A stretch of 26,695 bases of DNA, from contig JAJXVP010000021.1 of the NCBI GenBank assembly GCA_021782055.1, positions 1 to 26,695 of the forward strand, written 5' to 3'. Positions 1 to 6,325 of the stretch are shown in pieces. The position numbers and the translations under genes are program-made. Source of the DNA: a bacterium. Its GTDB lineage: Bacteria > Spirochaetota > Spirochaetia > JABEVK01. How positions within the stretch are numbered: the stretch's first letter is position 1; every line of letters begins with the position of its first letter. The notes under the pieces are model-generated. The model ran no database searches. It was not told where the DNA came from and was given only the letters and a program-made list of their open reading frames with translations.

Positions 1-154
1 ACACACTCAGACGACACAAGATTCCCGATGCACTATAGTTTAGCGTTTCAGCCGTCAAAGCTTCTTCTTGACCAAAATCCAAGCGGATCATAGCCAGAAC
101 GCGGTAACGGGGGTATTGGCGGGCCTCGGAGGAGACCACAGGTTGGGTATCCAT
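1..154 (-). CDS. PilZ-domain protein, N-terminal 51 residues (runs off left edge)
   Basis: Reading leftwards from an ATG at 154, an open frame runs to the window edge without a stop. It encodes about 51 residues beginning MDTQPVVSSEARQYPRYRV. It holds RQYPR, which fits the PilZ RxxxR motif, followed about 30 residues on by NYSASG, which fits (D/N)xSxxG. Together these are the two c-di-GMP-contacting signatures of PilZ domains, so a c-di-GMP receptor is the likely role. The rest of the protein, and any partner domain, is outside the window. No strong Shine-Dalgarno lies before the ATG; an imperfect inverted repeat (157-180) sits there instead. The gene follows the receiver/HisKA_2 gene on the same strand after 40 bases and may be co-transcribed with it. 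The PilZ call is fairly safe. The exact start is less so. Confidence 0.72.
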   Translation of the reverse strand, partial: MDTQPVVSSEARQYPRYRVLAMIRLDFGQEEALTAETLNYSASGILCRLSV

Positions 155-156
155 AA

Positions 157-180
157 ACCAAGTTTAAGCAAAAATTTGGT
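157..180 (-). repeat. imperfect inverted repeat before the PilZ start
   Basis: ACCAAGTTT and AAATTTGGT face each other across a 6-base loop, with 8 of 9 positions pairing, directly upstream of the PilZ ATG. It could be a weak terminator after the upstream gene, an operator, or a hairpin near the start codon. The stem is short and AT-rich, so it may be chance. Confidence 0.3.
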
Positions 181-194
181 CGAATGCCAGAGTA

Positions 195-1238
195 TCAGAG
201 AAAAGAGGGGGGATTGTCGCGAAAAATGGATACCGTGAGGCGGTTCGGAGTTTTTCGCTCATATTTGAGCTGGCCCTCGACAAGTTCTGTGAGAACTTTG
301 AGCATAGTAACGCTCATCGCCAGGGACCCCCGTTCAGGCTGCCAAGTTTTGATAGCCCCCCAGGAATCCTCGATGGTCAATTCAAAACTCTGCTGAGGGC
401 TTGGCGTCAATTTCACCGAGAGCGAGGCTTTTTCAGGTTGCGGTAACTCGGTTTCAAGCACGGCAGCAATGATTTCATTTACGATTAAACCGATTGAAAA
501 GGCGGCTCCAGCTTCGATCTCGAGGGGGGGGATATCCCAGTCCAGGGTAAGGATAGGTGCCCAACCTAGCGCATTGACGAGGTGCAGTACCAAACCGGTT
601 AGAAAGGGACGTAGGTCAACATGACCGTTGTGCTCTTCTTGGAAGGCTTGTTCTTGAATCTCGGCCATCGCGTGAATCCGATTTTGGCTTTCCCATAGCA
701 GTTCGCGGGCTTCGGCATTGTGGGTATTTTCGCGCTGAAGATCAAGAAGGATCAAAATCACTTGCAAATTGTTTTTAACCCGGTGGTGCAACTCGGCCGT
801 GCGTGAGGCTATCTCAGCTTCTAGCTGAGTTTGGTAATCGCGTCGCATCGCCAAAAGCGAAGCTCGTTCCCAAACCCGATGCAGAATCGTCGAGAGCTGT
901 TCAAAACCAACGGGCTTCACAATAAAATCCCAAGCCCCTTTACGAATGGCTGTCATGGCTTCATCGACATCCGATTTTCCCGAAACGACGATAAAAGGCA
1001 AAAGAGGATTAACGGTGCGAACTTTTGCCAAAAGGGCAAGTCCATCGAGCCCACCTGGCATCAAAAGATCGCTCAGAATGGCATCGGGCTTGTGGGATAG
1101 AAACAGTTCCCAACCAACATCGCCGTTCAGCGCGGTCTTTACCTCATAGCCCAACATATTTAAAAACCCTGAAAGAACGGCTAGAACCGTTTCATCATCA
1201 TCGATGACCAGAACAGTCTTTTTGTCAGTGCTATTCAT
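195..1238 (-). CDS. response regulator receiver / HisKA_2-type protein with degenerate ATPase domain
   Basis: This is a 347-residue cytoplasmic signalling protein. Residues about 8-120 are a CheY-like receiver with the acidic cluster D13-D15, phospho-acceptor D57 in AILSD, and the conserved Lys in FIVKP. A linker leads to a type-2 dimerisation/phosphotransfer helix with HHRVKNNLQVI and probable phospho-His H152. The C-terminal third resembles HATPase_c but is eroded: the Mg-binding Asn of the N box is Ala (NEIIAAVLETE), the DxGxG box reads DSWGA, and the GLGL lid motif is missing. It may therefore be a pseudokinase or a phosphotransfer protein rather than an ATP-using kinase. The ATG at 1238 is preferred over the upstream ATG at 1274: GGGGA precedes it, and the 1274 ATG falls inside the predicted promoter spacer. 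Confidence 0.85.
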   Translation of the reverse strand: MNSTDKKTVLVIDDDETVLAVLSGFLNMLGYEVKTALNGDVGWELFLSHKPDAILSDLLMPGGLDGLALLAKVRTVNPLLPFIVVSGKSDVDEAMTAIRKGAWDFIVKPVGFEQLSTILHRVWERASLLAMRRDYQTQLEAEIASRTAELHHRVKNNLQVILILLDLQRENTHNAEARELLWESQNRIHAMAEIQEQAFQEEHNGHVDLRPFLTGLVLHLVNALGWAPILTLDWDIPPLEIEAGAAFSIGLIVNEIIAAVLETELPQPEKASLSVKLTPSPQQSFELTIEDSWGAIKTWQPERGSLAMSVTMLKVLTELVEGQLKYERKTPNRLTVSIFRDNPPSFL

Positions 1239-1260
1239 TGACGGTAATCCCCATACCACC

Positions 1261-1290
1261 AGTGTACGAAACATAAGAAGAGATTGTCAA
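1261..1290 (-). promoter_or_regulatory. sigma70-type promoter for the receiver/HisKA_2 gene
   Basis: On the minus strand TTGACA (1290-1285) is followed by an 18-base spacer and TACACT (1266-1261). The predicted transcript begins near 1254, leaving a leader of about 16 bases before the ATG at 1238, enough to hold the GGGGA ribosome site. The -35 is perfect and the -10 matches 4 of 6. Confidence 0.5.
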
Positions 1291-1343
1291 AGAAATTTGC
1301 CCAGGGCCAAAAAAATGGTGAATTTTCTGCTATTGAGGTGATT

Positions 1344-1799
1344 ATGATTCAAGAAAAAACTTTAGCTCCAGATTTTACCCTAGCGGATGCCCAAGGAAAC
1401 AGCGTTACGCTTTCTTCTTTGCGCGGAAAAAAAGTCGTGGTGTATTTTTATCCCAAAGACGATACGCCTGGTTGCACGAAAGAAGCCTGTTCTTTACGAG
1501 ATGGCTACTCCCAGCTCTTGGCAAAGAATACGGTCATTTTGGGCATTAGTCCGGACAGTTCGGCCTCACATCATAAGTTTATCGAAAAATACGGTCTACC
1601 GTTCACGTTACTGAGCGACCCAGACCATACCGTGATGGAAGCTTGGGGCGCCTGGGGAGAAAAAAACCTGTATGGCAAAAAGTCTGTGGGGGTTTTGCGA
1701 ACAACGTTTGTCCTTGATGAGCAAGGTGTCGTGACCAAAGTGATAAAAAAGGTAGACACAGAAAACCATGCGGTCCAAGTTTTGCCGTTTTTAGGGTAA
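1344..1799 (+). CDS. bcp: peroxiredoxin, PrxQ/BCP family
   Basis: This is a 151-residue thiol peroxidase that reduces hydrogen peroxide and organic hydroperoxides with electrons from thioredoxin-like partners. The active-site segment YPKDDTPGCTKEAC carries peroxidatic C44 and resolving C49 five residues apart, the atypical 2-Cys arrangement of PrxQ. The family opening APDFTL near the N-terminus and the length (150-156 is usual) fit well, and no signal peptide is seen, so it acts in the cytoplasm. The ATG at 1344 is chosen because GAGGTG lies 4-9 bases upstream and homology starts at once; a TTG at 1284 would add 20 residues unlike the family. It is divergent from the receiver/HisKA_2 gene and convergent with motB, with a gap of only 15 bases. 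Confidence 0.93.
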   Translation: MIQEKTLAPDFTLADAQGNSVTLSSLRGKKVVVYFYPKDDTPGCTKEACSLRDGYSQLLAKNTVILGISPDSSASHHKFIEKYGLPFTLLSDPDHTVMEAWGAWGEKNLYGKKSVGVLRTTFVLDEQGVVTKVIKKVDTENHAVQVLPFLG

Positions 1800-1814
1800 G
1801 TCGAGCCAGCCCGG

Positions 1815-2573
1815 TTACATTTGGGACTTGTCCCAAAGAACAACAAGGTCAACTCGCCGGTTAAAGGCTTGTCCCTCTGGAGTAGCATTGGTTGCGATAG
1901 GCCGGGTTGATCCATATCCGGCCACTGAAGCTTTGTCTTCAGGAAAGCCATAACTGAAAAAAAGGTTCAAGACGGAAAGGGCTCGTTCCGTAGACAACTG
2001 CCACTCTTTGGCAAAACGGTCCCCTTCTACGGCGGTGCCGTCCGTATGGCCCTCAATGCGGATCGCGTTAGGAAGCGCTGTCAGGGCTTCGGCTACTTTT
2101 CCTAAAAAAGGCACCGACGGAGGGCTGATCTCAGGACTACCAGGTGGAAAGAACGTATCAGAAAAGAGCGTTATTCTAATGCCATCTTGGATCTCGCTGA
2201 TCTTGTATTGGTTCTGCGGCATAATATTTCTTAAGCGGTACTCGAGCTGTGTCATCAGGGCATTGCGCTTTTCGCGAAGAACCTTTGAGGGATCAATTTG
2301 CTGTTTGCCTTCGAGCATCATACCCTTGGTTCCTTTGGCGTTCTTTTCTTGGATGATGTAACCGAGGTTAGCGCCTTGAAAAATCGTCTGAAAAGTCTGA
2401 GCAAAATCTTCGTTGATGAGGGGTTTGTGGGGGGCTAAGGCGTACAAGACGATAAAAAAGAGCATCAGCAGAGTGATCATATCTGAATAGGTCAAAAGCC
2501 AGCGTTCTGCGTTATCATGACCCTCATCGCCGCCTCGACGAACTCTTTTAGTTGAAAACTTTTTGCCTGCCAC
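1815..2573 (-). CDS. motB: flagellar motor stator protein MotB
   Basis: This is a 252-residue inner-membrane stator subunit that anchors the proton channel to peptidoglycan. A basic cytoplasmic N-terminus leads into the single membrane helix WLLTYSDMITLLMLFFIVLY with the ion-carrying Asp, D31. A periplasmic linker follows, then an OmpA-like peptidoglycan-binding domain (about residues 135-250) with IEGHTDGT, LSTERALSV and a NRRVDLVV end, all typical. The start is GTG with GAGG about 8 bases upstream. The motA stop is 2 bases before it, so translation is probably coupled. Asp-type MotB usually goes with proton rather than sodium drive, but that cannot be read safely from one residue. Confidence 0.95.
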   Translation of the reverse strand: MAGKKFSTKRVRRGGDEGHDNAERWLLTYSDMITLLMLFFIVLYALAPHKPLINEDFAQTFQTIFQGANLGYIIQEKNAKGTKGMMLEGKQQIDPSKVLREKRNALMTQLEYRLRNIMPQNQYKISEIQDGIRITLFSDTFFPPGSPEISPPSVPFLGKVAEALTALPNAIRIEGHTDGTAVEGDRFAKEWQLSTERALSVLNLFFSYGFPEDKASVAGYGSTRPIATNATPEGQAFNRRVDLVVLWDKSQM

Positions 2574-2575
2574 GG

Positions 2576-3379
2576 TTAATCCTCACCTCCGCCTTTATCC
2601 AAAAGCTTTTGTTCAGCTTCTTCCAAATAGGACATCATTTTTTCTTTTACGAGCATGGGGCTTTCTCCTTTATGGATCGCAAAAACCCCGGCAAGAATCA
2701 TTTCCATCCGCAACTTTTCTTTTTTAATTTTTCCTTTGAGCTTGTTGGCAACGGGTAAGGCAAAAACGTTCGCTAGACTGATGCCGTAAAGGGTGGCGAT
2801 AAACGCTGCGGCGATGGCATGACCCAAATGTTCGACGTCTCCGGCTAAGTTTCCCAAAACAAGAACCAGACCCGTAACCGTACCGATAATCCCCATCGTT
2901 GGCGCAAAACCGCCCGCCTGAGCGTAAATCTCGGCGTCTTCTTTCTTTTTGGCTTCGTAAATGGTCATATCGGTATCGAGGATCTTTTCAATTTCTTCGG
3001 GGTCAACTCCGTCAACCACCATGCGAATTCCCTTCCGAAAAAGAGGATCTTCAATGTCGTCAACCATGTCATCCAACGATAACAGACCTTCTTTGCGGGC
3101 TTTATCCGAGAGGTCAACGATCTGTCCGGCGAGCTCGGCATTGGCTTCATTGGCAGGCGTAAACGATTCACTCAAGATGGCACCGATACGGAGAAAATCT
3201 TTAATGCCAAACGAAACGATCAAAGCACCCGAGACACCCGCAAAGATAATGATAAACGCTGACAGCCCCAACAACGAGGCAGGGTTACCGCCTTCAATGA
3301 TGTAACCGGTGACGATGCCGCCCATACCCAAAATGAGCCCGACCACCGTCGAGATGTCCATGCCTTTGCCCGCTTTCAT
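2576..3379 (-). CDS. motA: flagellar motor stator protein MotA
   Basis: This is a 267-residue inner-membrane protein that forms the stator ion channel with MotB and pushes on the rotor. Hydrophobic segments lie at about residues 10-28, 33-57, 155-180 and 188-212, with the large cytoplasmic loop between the second and third. The conserved Pro of the channel region is in GFAPTMGIIGTVTGLVLVLG. Two starts are possible: the ATG at 3379 (GAAGGAAAT just upstream, rather close) and the ATG at 3361, which would begin MDIS as many family members do. It follows the nucleoside kinase gene by 32 bases and may also have its own sigma28-like promoter. No fliL, fliM or flg gene adjoins the pair here. Confidence 0.94.
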   Translation of the reverse strand: MKAGKGMDISTVVGLILGMGGIVTGYIIEGGNPASLLGLSAFIIIFAGVSGALIVSFGIKDFLRIGAILSESFTPANEANAELAGQIVDLSDKARKEGLLSLDDMVDDIEDPLFRKGIRMVVDGVDPEEIEKILDTDMTIYEAKKKEDAEIYAQAGGFAPTMGIIGTVTGLVLVLGNLAGDVEHLGHAIAAAFIATLYGISLANVFALPVANKLKGKIKKEKLRMEMILAGVFAIHKGESPMLVKEKMMSYLEEAEQKLLDKGGGED

Positions 3380-3387
3380 ATTTCCTT

Positions 3388-3414
3388 CTATCGGAAGCTC
3401 TTTCGATCAGGTTA
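3388..3414 (-). promoter_or_regulatory. sigma28 (FliA/WhiG-type) promoter candidate before motA
   Basis: On the minus strand TAAC (3414-3411), 15 bases, then TCCGATAG (3395-3388) resembles the flagellar consensus TAAA-N15-GCCGATAA: 3 of 4 and 6 of 8 matches at the expected spacing. It lies between the nucleoside kinase stop and motA. The predicted transcript start (about 3381) almost touches the 3379 ATG, so either the message is nearly leaderless, the 3361 ATG is used, or the match is chance. Confidence 0.35.
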
Positions 3415-5052
3415 ATACTTGAACCCGCTCCGACCGACAAATTCTCGTAAAATTGAGAAACTTGGGACGGGAAGGTCGGTCATAGGAATGAAATTATCCA
3501 AGAGCGACAACAAATAATAGGCCTCCGTGTATTCAGGTTCGGTGGGAGGGACAGTTTTTAATAGAGGCACAGCCACCTCTTTGAGAACTGCCAATTCGTA
3601 GTCCAACGAGCTGTTAAACGAGGCGTCCGCTGATTCTTGAAAGGGAAAAATATTCTTGTCCTCGCCGCGCCTTACCGAAGGCCACTGGCGTAAGGTATGC
3701 AGAGCGGAATAGCCCCGAAATTGAAAGTCGCGAACCATACGGCGAATTAGTCGGTTGTCGGTGGTAGAAAGCCGGTTGTGTGGGTCGATGACGAGGGCTG
3801 TCAAAGGCGAAACGTAAATTTTGTACTTTCTTTCGCGGGGAACGAGGGGGGTTAACGCATCATTGAGACCGTGGATCCCTTCCATGATGAGAAGGTCACG
3901 AGGTCCGAGGGTTAAAGGACGACCCTGGGGTTTTCTTGCCCCGGTCTTAAAATCAAAGATGGGCGTTTCGACGGACTTTCCTGCCAAAAGAGCTACCAGG
4001 TGTTCGTTCAGTAGCGGTATATCCAAAGCTTCTAAGGCCTCGAAGTCATAGTTGCCCTCAGCATCCTTGGGGGTGTGCTCACGGTCCAAAAAGTAATCGT
4101 CCAACCCTAAGAGTCGGGGCTTAAACCCTACAGCCTGTAAGTGGACGGCAAGTTTTTTGGTAAAGGTAGTTTTTCCCGAGGATGAAGGGCCCGCCACCAA
4201 AATCAACTTGAGGGTAGAGCTTAACCCCGCCAACTGATCGGCTAGACGGCTCAGCTTTTTTTCTTGTAGGGTCTCGGCTACCTGGACAAAGTGAGATGCC
4301 TCTTTAGGTTTAGCGACGATTTCATTAAGTTCAGGAACAGAAGGAATTCCTAAAATATCGATTAAGGTTTTGTATTCGCGCGCTGTTTGCACCAAGAGAG
4401 GTTTAGAGGGTACCGGGGCCAGGGCAAGGGGCCAGCGTTTTTCAGGAAAAACTAAGAGTAAGCCATCCGGGTGGGGTTGGAGATCGAAGACCGCGACGGC
4501 TCCCGTCGAAGGAGCTAAGGGAAAGTGCTCTAAGGCCCAGAATCCATCACACTCTACACAAGGAACTTCGGGCTGGTTCTTTTGAATGATGAGCTTTCCT
4601 GACTCGCTGGTGGGCGTAAACAGACGGCTGGCTTCGGCATAGGGCAGTCGATGTGGCTCCAGGGGGAGATCACGCTCGATAAGTGCTTGCATTTCAGCTT
4701 TTAACTGAGCAAGGCGCTCCGGGGTTAAGGTGCCGGATTCATCAAAAAAGAGGTAGGCATTTCCCAGAGAGGGCCCGATTCGGAGTTTTTGTTCTGGAAA
4801 CTTTTGACTTGCCAATTCTAAAAGAAAGCAAAGGGTTTTACGGTAAATTTTGTGACCCATCGACGAATCGGCTAAAACAGGTTCAAGCGTAGCCGAGATG
4901 GTGAGCGCCGAACGTAAACTTCTTAAACGCTGATTCACCAGGGCGCCTAAAATTGCGGGGGTCTGAGGTTTGGCCGGTAAAAGATTGGCAAGAGGCGTTC
5001 CCGAAGGAACGGTGAAATGGGTTTGTTCTAGGGTTACAGAAAGTTGCGGCAT
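3412..5052 (-). CDS. TGS-domain nucleoside (uridine) kinase-like protein
   Basis: This is a 546-residue cytoplasmic protein. Residues about 1-60 form a TGS-like fold and the next part resembles the second additional domain of threonyl-tRNA synthetase. The C-terminal half is a phosphoribulokinase/uridine kinase-type P-loop domain with GPSSSGKTTF (Walker A, about residues 288-297), LGLDDYFLDR, YDFEALEALD and the Walker B-like LIMEGIHGLN. Proteins with this layout in spirochaetes, Thermotogae and clostridia are annotated as uridine or nucleoside kinases; the true substrate is not evident. The ATG at 5052 is chosen because the TGS homology starts there. A TTG at 5070 would add six residues and begins 4 bases after the rsmD stop. 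It is the third gene of the run leading to motAB. Confidence 0.85.
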   Translation of the reverse strand: MPQLSVTLEQTHFTVPSGTPLANLLPAKPQTPAILGALVNQRLRSLRSALTISATLEPVLADSSMGHKIYRKTLCFLLELASQKFPEQKLRIGPSLGNAYLFFDESGTLTPERLAQLKAEMQALIERDLPLEPHRLPYAEASRLFTPTSESGKLIIQKNQPEVPCVECDGFWALEHFPLAPSTGAVAVFDLQPHPDGLLLVFPEKRWPLALAPVPSKPLLVQTAREYKTLIDILGIPSVPELNEIVAKPKEASHFVQVAETLQEKKLSRLADQLAGLSSTLKLILVAGPSSSGKTTFTKKLAVHLQAVGFKPRLLGLDDYFLDREHTPKDAEGNYDFEALEALDIPLLNEHLVALLAGKSVETPIFDFKTGARKPQGRPLTLGPRDLLIMEGIHGLNDALTPLVPRERKYKIYVSPLTALVIDPHNRLSTTDNRLIRRMVRDFQFRGYSALHTLRQWPSVRRGEDKNIFPFQESADASFNSSLDYELAVLKEVAVPLLKTVPPTEPEYTEAYYLLSLLDNFIPMTDLPVPSFSILREFVGRSGFKY

Positions 5053-5074
5053 TCTTTCAGAATAGTTCAACGCG

Positions 5075-5656
5075 TTAAGGAAGGGAAGGGGGGGCTTCGT
5101 CAGTCTCGGTCTTGGAAGTTGTATACTTGGAAGTTGTATAGAAGACTAAATGACTCCGCCCATAGGTTCGGTGGTCGAACTGGTGTAAAGTACCAACCTG
5201 TTCTGGGTAACTTTCTTCTCCGGGGTAGTGCATCACCAGAGTACCTTGGGGTGCTAACAGTTCTCGCTGTGCGACGAGTTCGAGAATTTCTAGCTTGCCC
5301 GCAAGAGGAAAGGGCGGATCGGCGTAGATGAGGCCCCATTGACGCTCAGCTCGCTTAAGAAACAGCTTTACGTCGGTTAAATGCAGACGGACGGGTTCTT
5401 CCACCCAGGACAAGTTTCGCAAAATGGTTGGTTTTTTGCCCCAGTCTTTTTCGACCAAATCTACCTCGGCGGCTCCTCGGCTCGCACTTTCAATGCCGAC
5501 GAGTCCCGAGCCGCTAAATAGATCGAGCACAGAGGTACCCTCTAGCGGGCCCAAAATCGAGAATAAACTGGTTCGCATACGATCCATCGCCGGGCGTATT
5601 TCCCCTTTGGGGCATAGAACGATACGGCTTCGGTACTTACCTCCAGTGATCCTCAC
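5075..5656 (-). CDS. rsmD: 16S rRNA (guanine-966-N2)-methyltransferase RsmD
   Basis: This 193-residue enzyme methylates G966 of 16S rRNA (E. coli numbering) from SAM in the assembling small subunit. Family marks are the opening MRITGGKYRSR, RPAMDRMRTSLFSIL, the SAM-binding VLDLFSGSGLVGIE (motif I) and the catalytic DPPF in LIYADPPFP. The start is GTG with AGGAG five bases ahead, inside the end of the preceding gene (2-base gap), so translation is probably coupled. The C-terminal tail contains YTTSKYTTSK, encoded by a perfect 15-base tandem duplication; it lies beyond the conserved fold and is probably harmless. Confidence 0.93.
   Translation of the reverse strand: MRITGGKYRSRIVLCPKGEIRPAMDRMRTSLFSILGPLEGTSVLDLFSGSGLVGIESASRGAAEVDLVEKDWGKKPTILRNLSWVEEPVRLHLTDVKLFLKRAERQWGLIYADPPFPLAGKLEILELVAQRELLAPQGTLVMHYPGEESYPEQVGTLHQFDHRTYGRSHLVFYTTSKYTTSKTETDEAPPSLP
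5111..5140. repeat. perfect 15-bp tandem duplication within rsmD
   Basis: CTTGGAAGTTGTATA occurs twice head to tail with no mismatch. It keeps the frame and doubles a YTTSK unit near the RsmD C-terminus. The exact identity of the copies suggests a recent event. Confidence 0.9.
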
Positions 5657-5658
5657 CC

Positions 5659-6213
5659 TTACTCCTTAAGTTTTTCGTAAGTATGAAAGTAATGGTACTC
5701 GAAGCTCAATTCCTTGACCAGTCGAAACCCCTGCGCCTCAACAACTTGCTTGAGCCGTTCGGGACTGTAACGGATATCTACAGGAGGTCCAAACGGGGTA
5801 GCGAGCTTAAACTCGACAAAATTGAGGCGGCTTGTTGGACGGAGCGTCGAGCCCAGCAGTTCTAGGAGCTTCTCTTGGCAGGGCATATCGTGAAAGGAAT
5901 TGGAAAAGAATACCTGGGATGCGTCCTGAAACCCATGAGCTTCGGCCCAGGGGCAGATATTGCCAGGAACGGCAGTAATATTCGACTGTTGGTAGTTTTC
6001 GCCCTGAAAAACGTCAGGACGGGCGTCAAAAGCCACAACTCGTAAGGCTTTTTCTGCGAATTGTGCGGAATAGTGCCCATCGCCAGAACCAATATCGTAA
6101 ATGGTATCGTGTCCTTGAGGGTTAACAGCGTCGACTACGGCTCCAGCAATTTGGTCGCGAAAGGCCATGCCTTTGCCATGCCCGCTTCCTGCACCGTGTT
6201 CGTGATTTGCCAT
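5659..6213 (-). CDS. class I SAM-dependent methyltransferase, substrate unknown
   Basis: This is a 184-residue soluble protein. Motif I, IYDIGSGDGHYS, gives the SAM-binding glycine loop, VVAFDARPD is the acidic motif II region, and FFSNSFHDMP and LRPTSRLNFVEF resemble motifs IV and V/VI of UbiE/methyltransferase-11-type enzymes. The first 15 residues are His- and Gly-rich (H4, H6, H12), which could bind metal and is unusual for the fold. Start ATG at 6213 has a strong AAGGAG six bases upstream. It heads the minus-strand run into rsmD, the nucleoside kinase and motAB. The substrate cannot be told from sequence. Confidence 0.82.
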   Translation of the reverse strand: MANHEHGAGSGHGKGMAFRDQIAGAVVDAVNPQGHDTIYDIGSGDGHYSAQFAEKALRVVAFDARPDVFQGENYQQSNITAVPGNICPWAEAHGFQDASQVFFSNSFHDMPCQEKLLELLGSTLRPTSRLNFVEFKLATPFGPPVDIRYSPERLKQVVEAQGFRLVKELSFEYHYFHTYEKLKE

Positions 6214-6281
6214 GGAAAGCTCCTTGAATAGCTTGGATTACTTAGAAAATACACCTTGTCATGGTTAAATACTATTAGGAA

Positions 6282-6290
6282 TGCTATAAC
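6282..6290 (+). promoter_or_regulatory. extended -10 promoter for ligA
   Basis: TGCTATAAC is an extended -10 (TGn plus TATAAC, 5 of 6), with no good -35, as is typical of extended -10 promoters. The transcript would start near 6297, giving a leader of about 29 bases that includes the AAGGGGG ribosome site. Confidence 0.5.
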
Positions 6291-6325
6291 TCGTGGAAAG
6301 TTAAAGTAGGTTGAAGGGGGAAGCC

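Noticed and set aside
1571..1951. Minus-strand open frame of 126 codons across the peroxiredoxin and motB ends
   Set aside because: It overlaps two genes with clear catalytic motifs and resembles no known protein.
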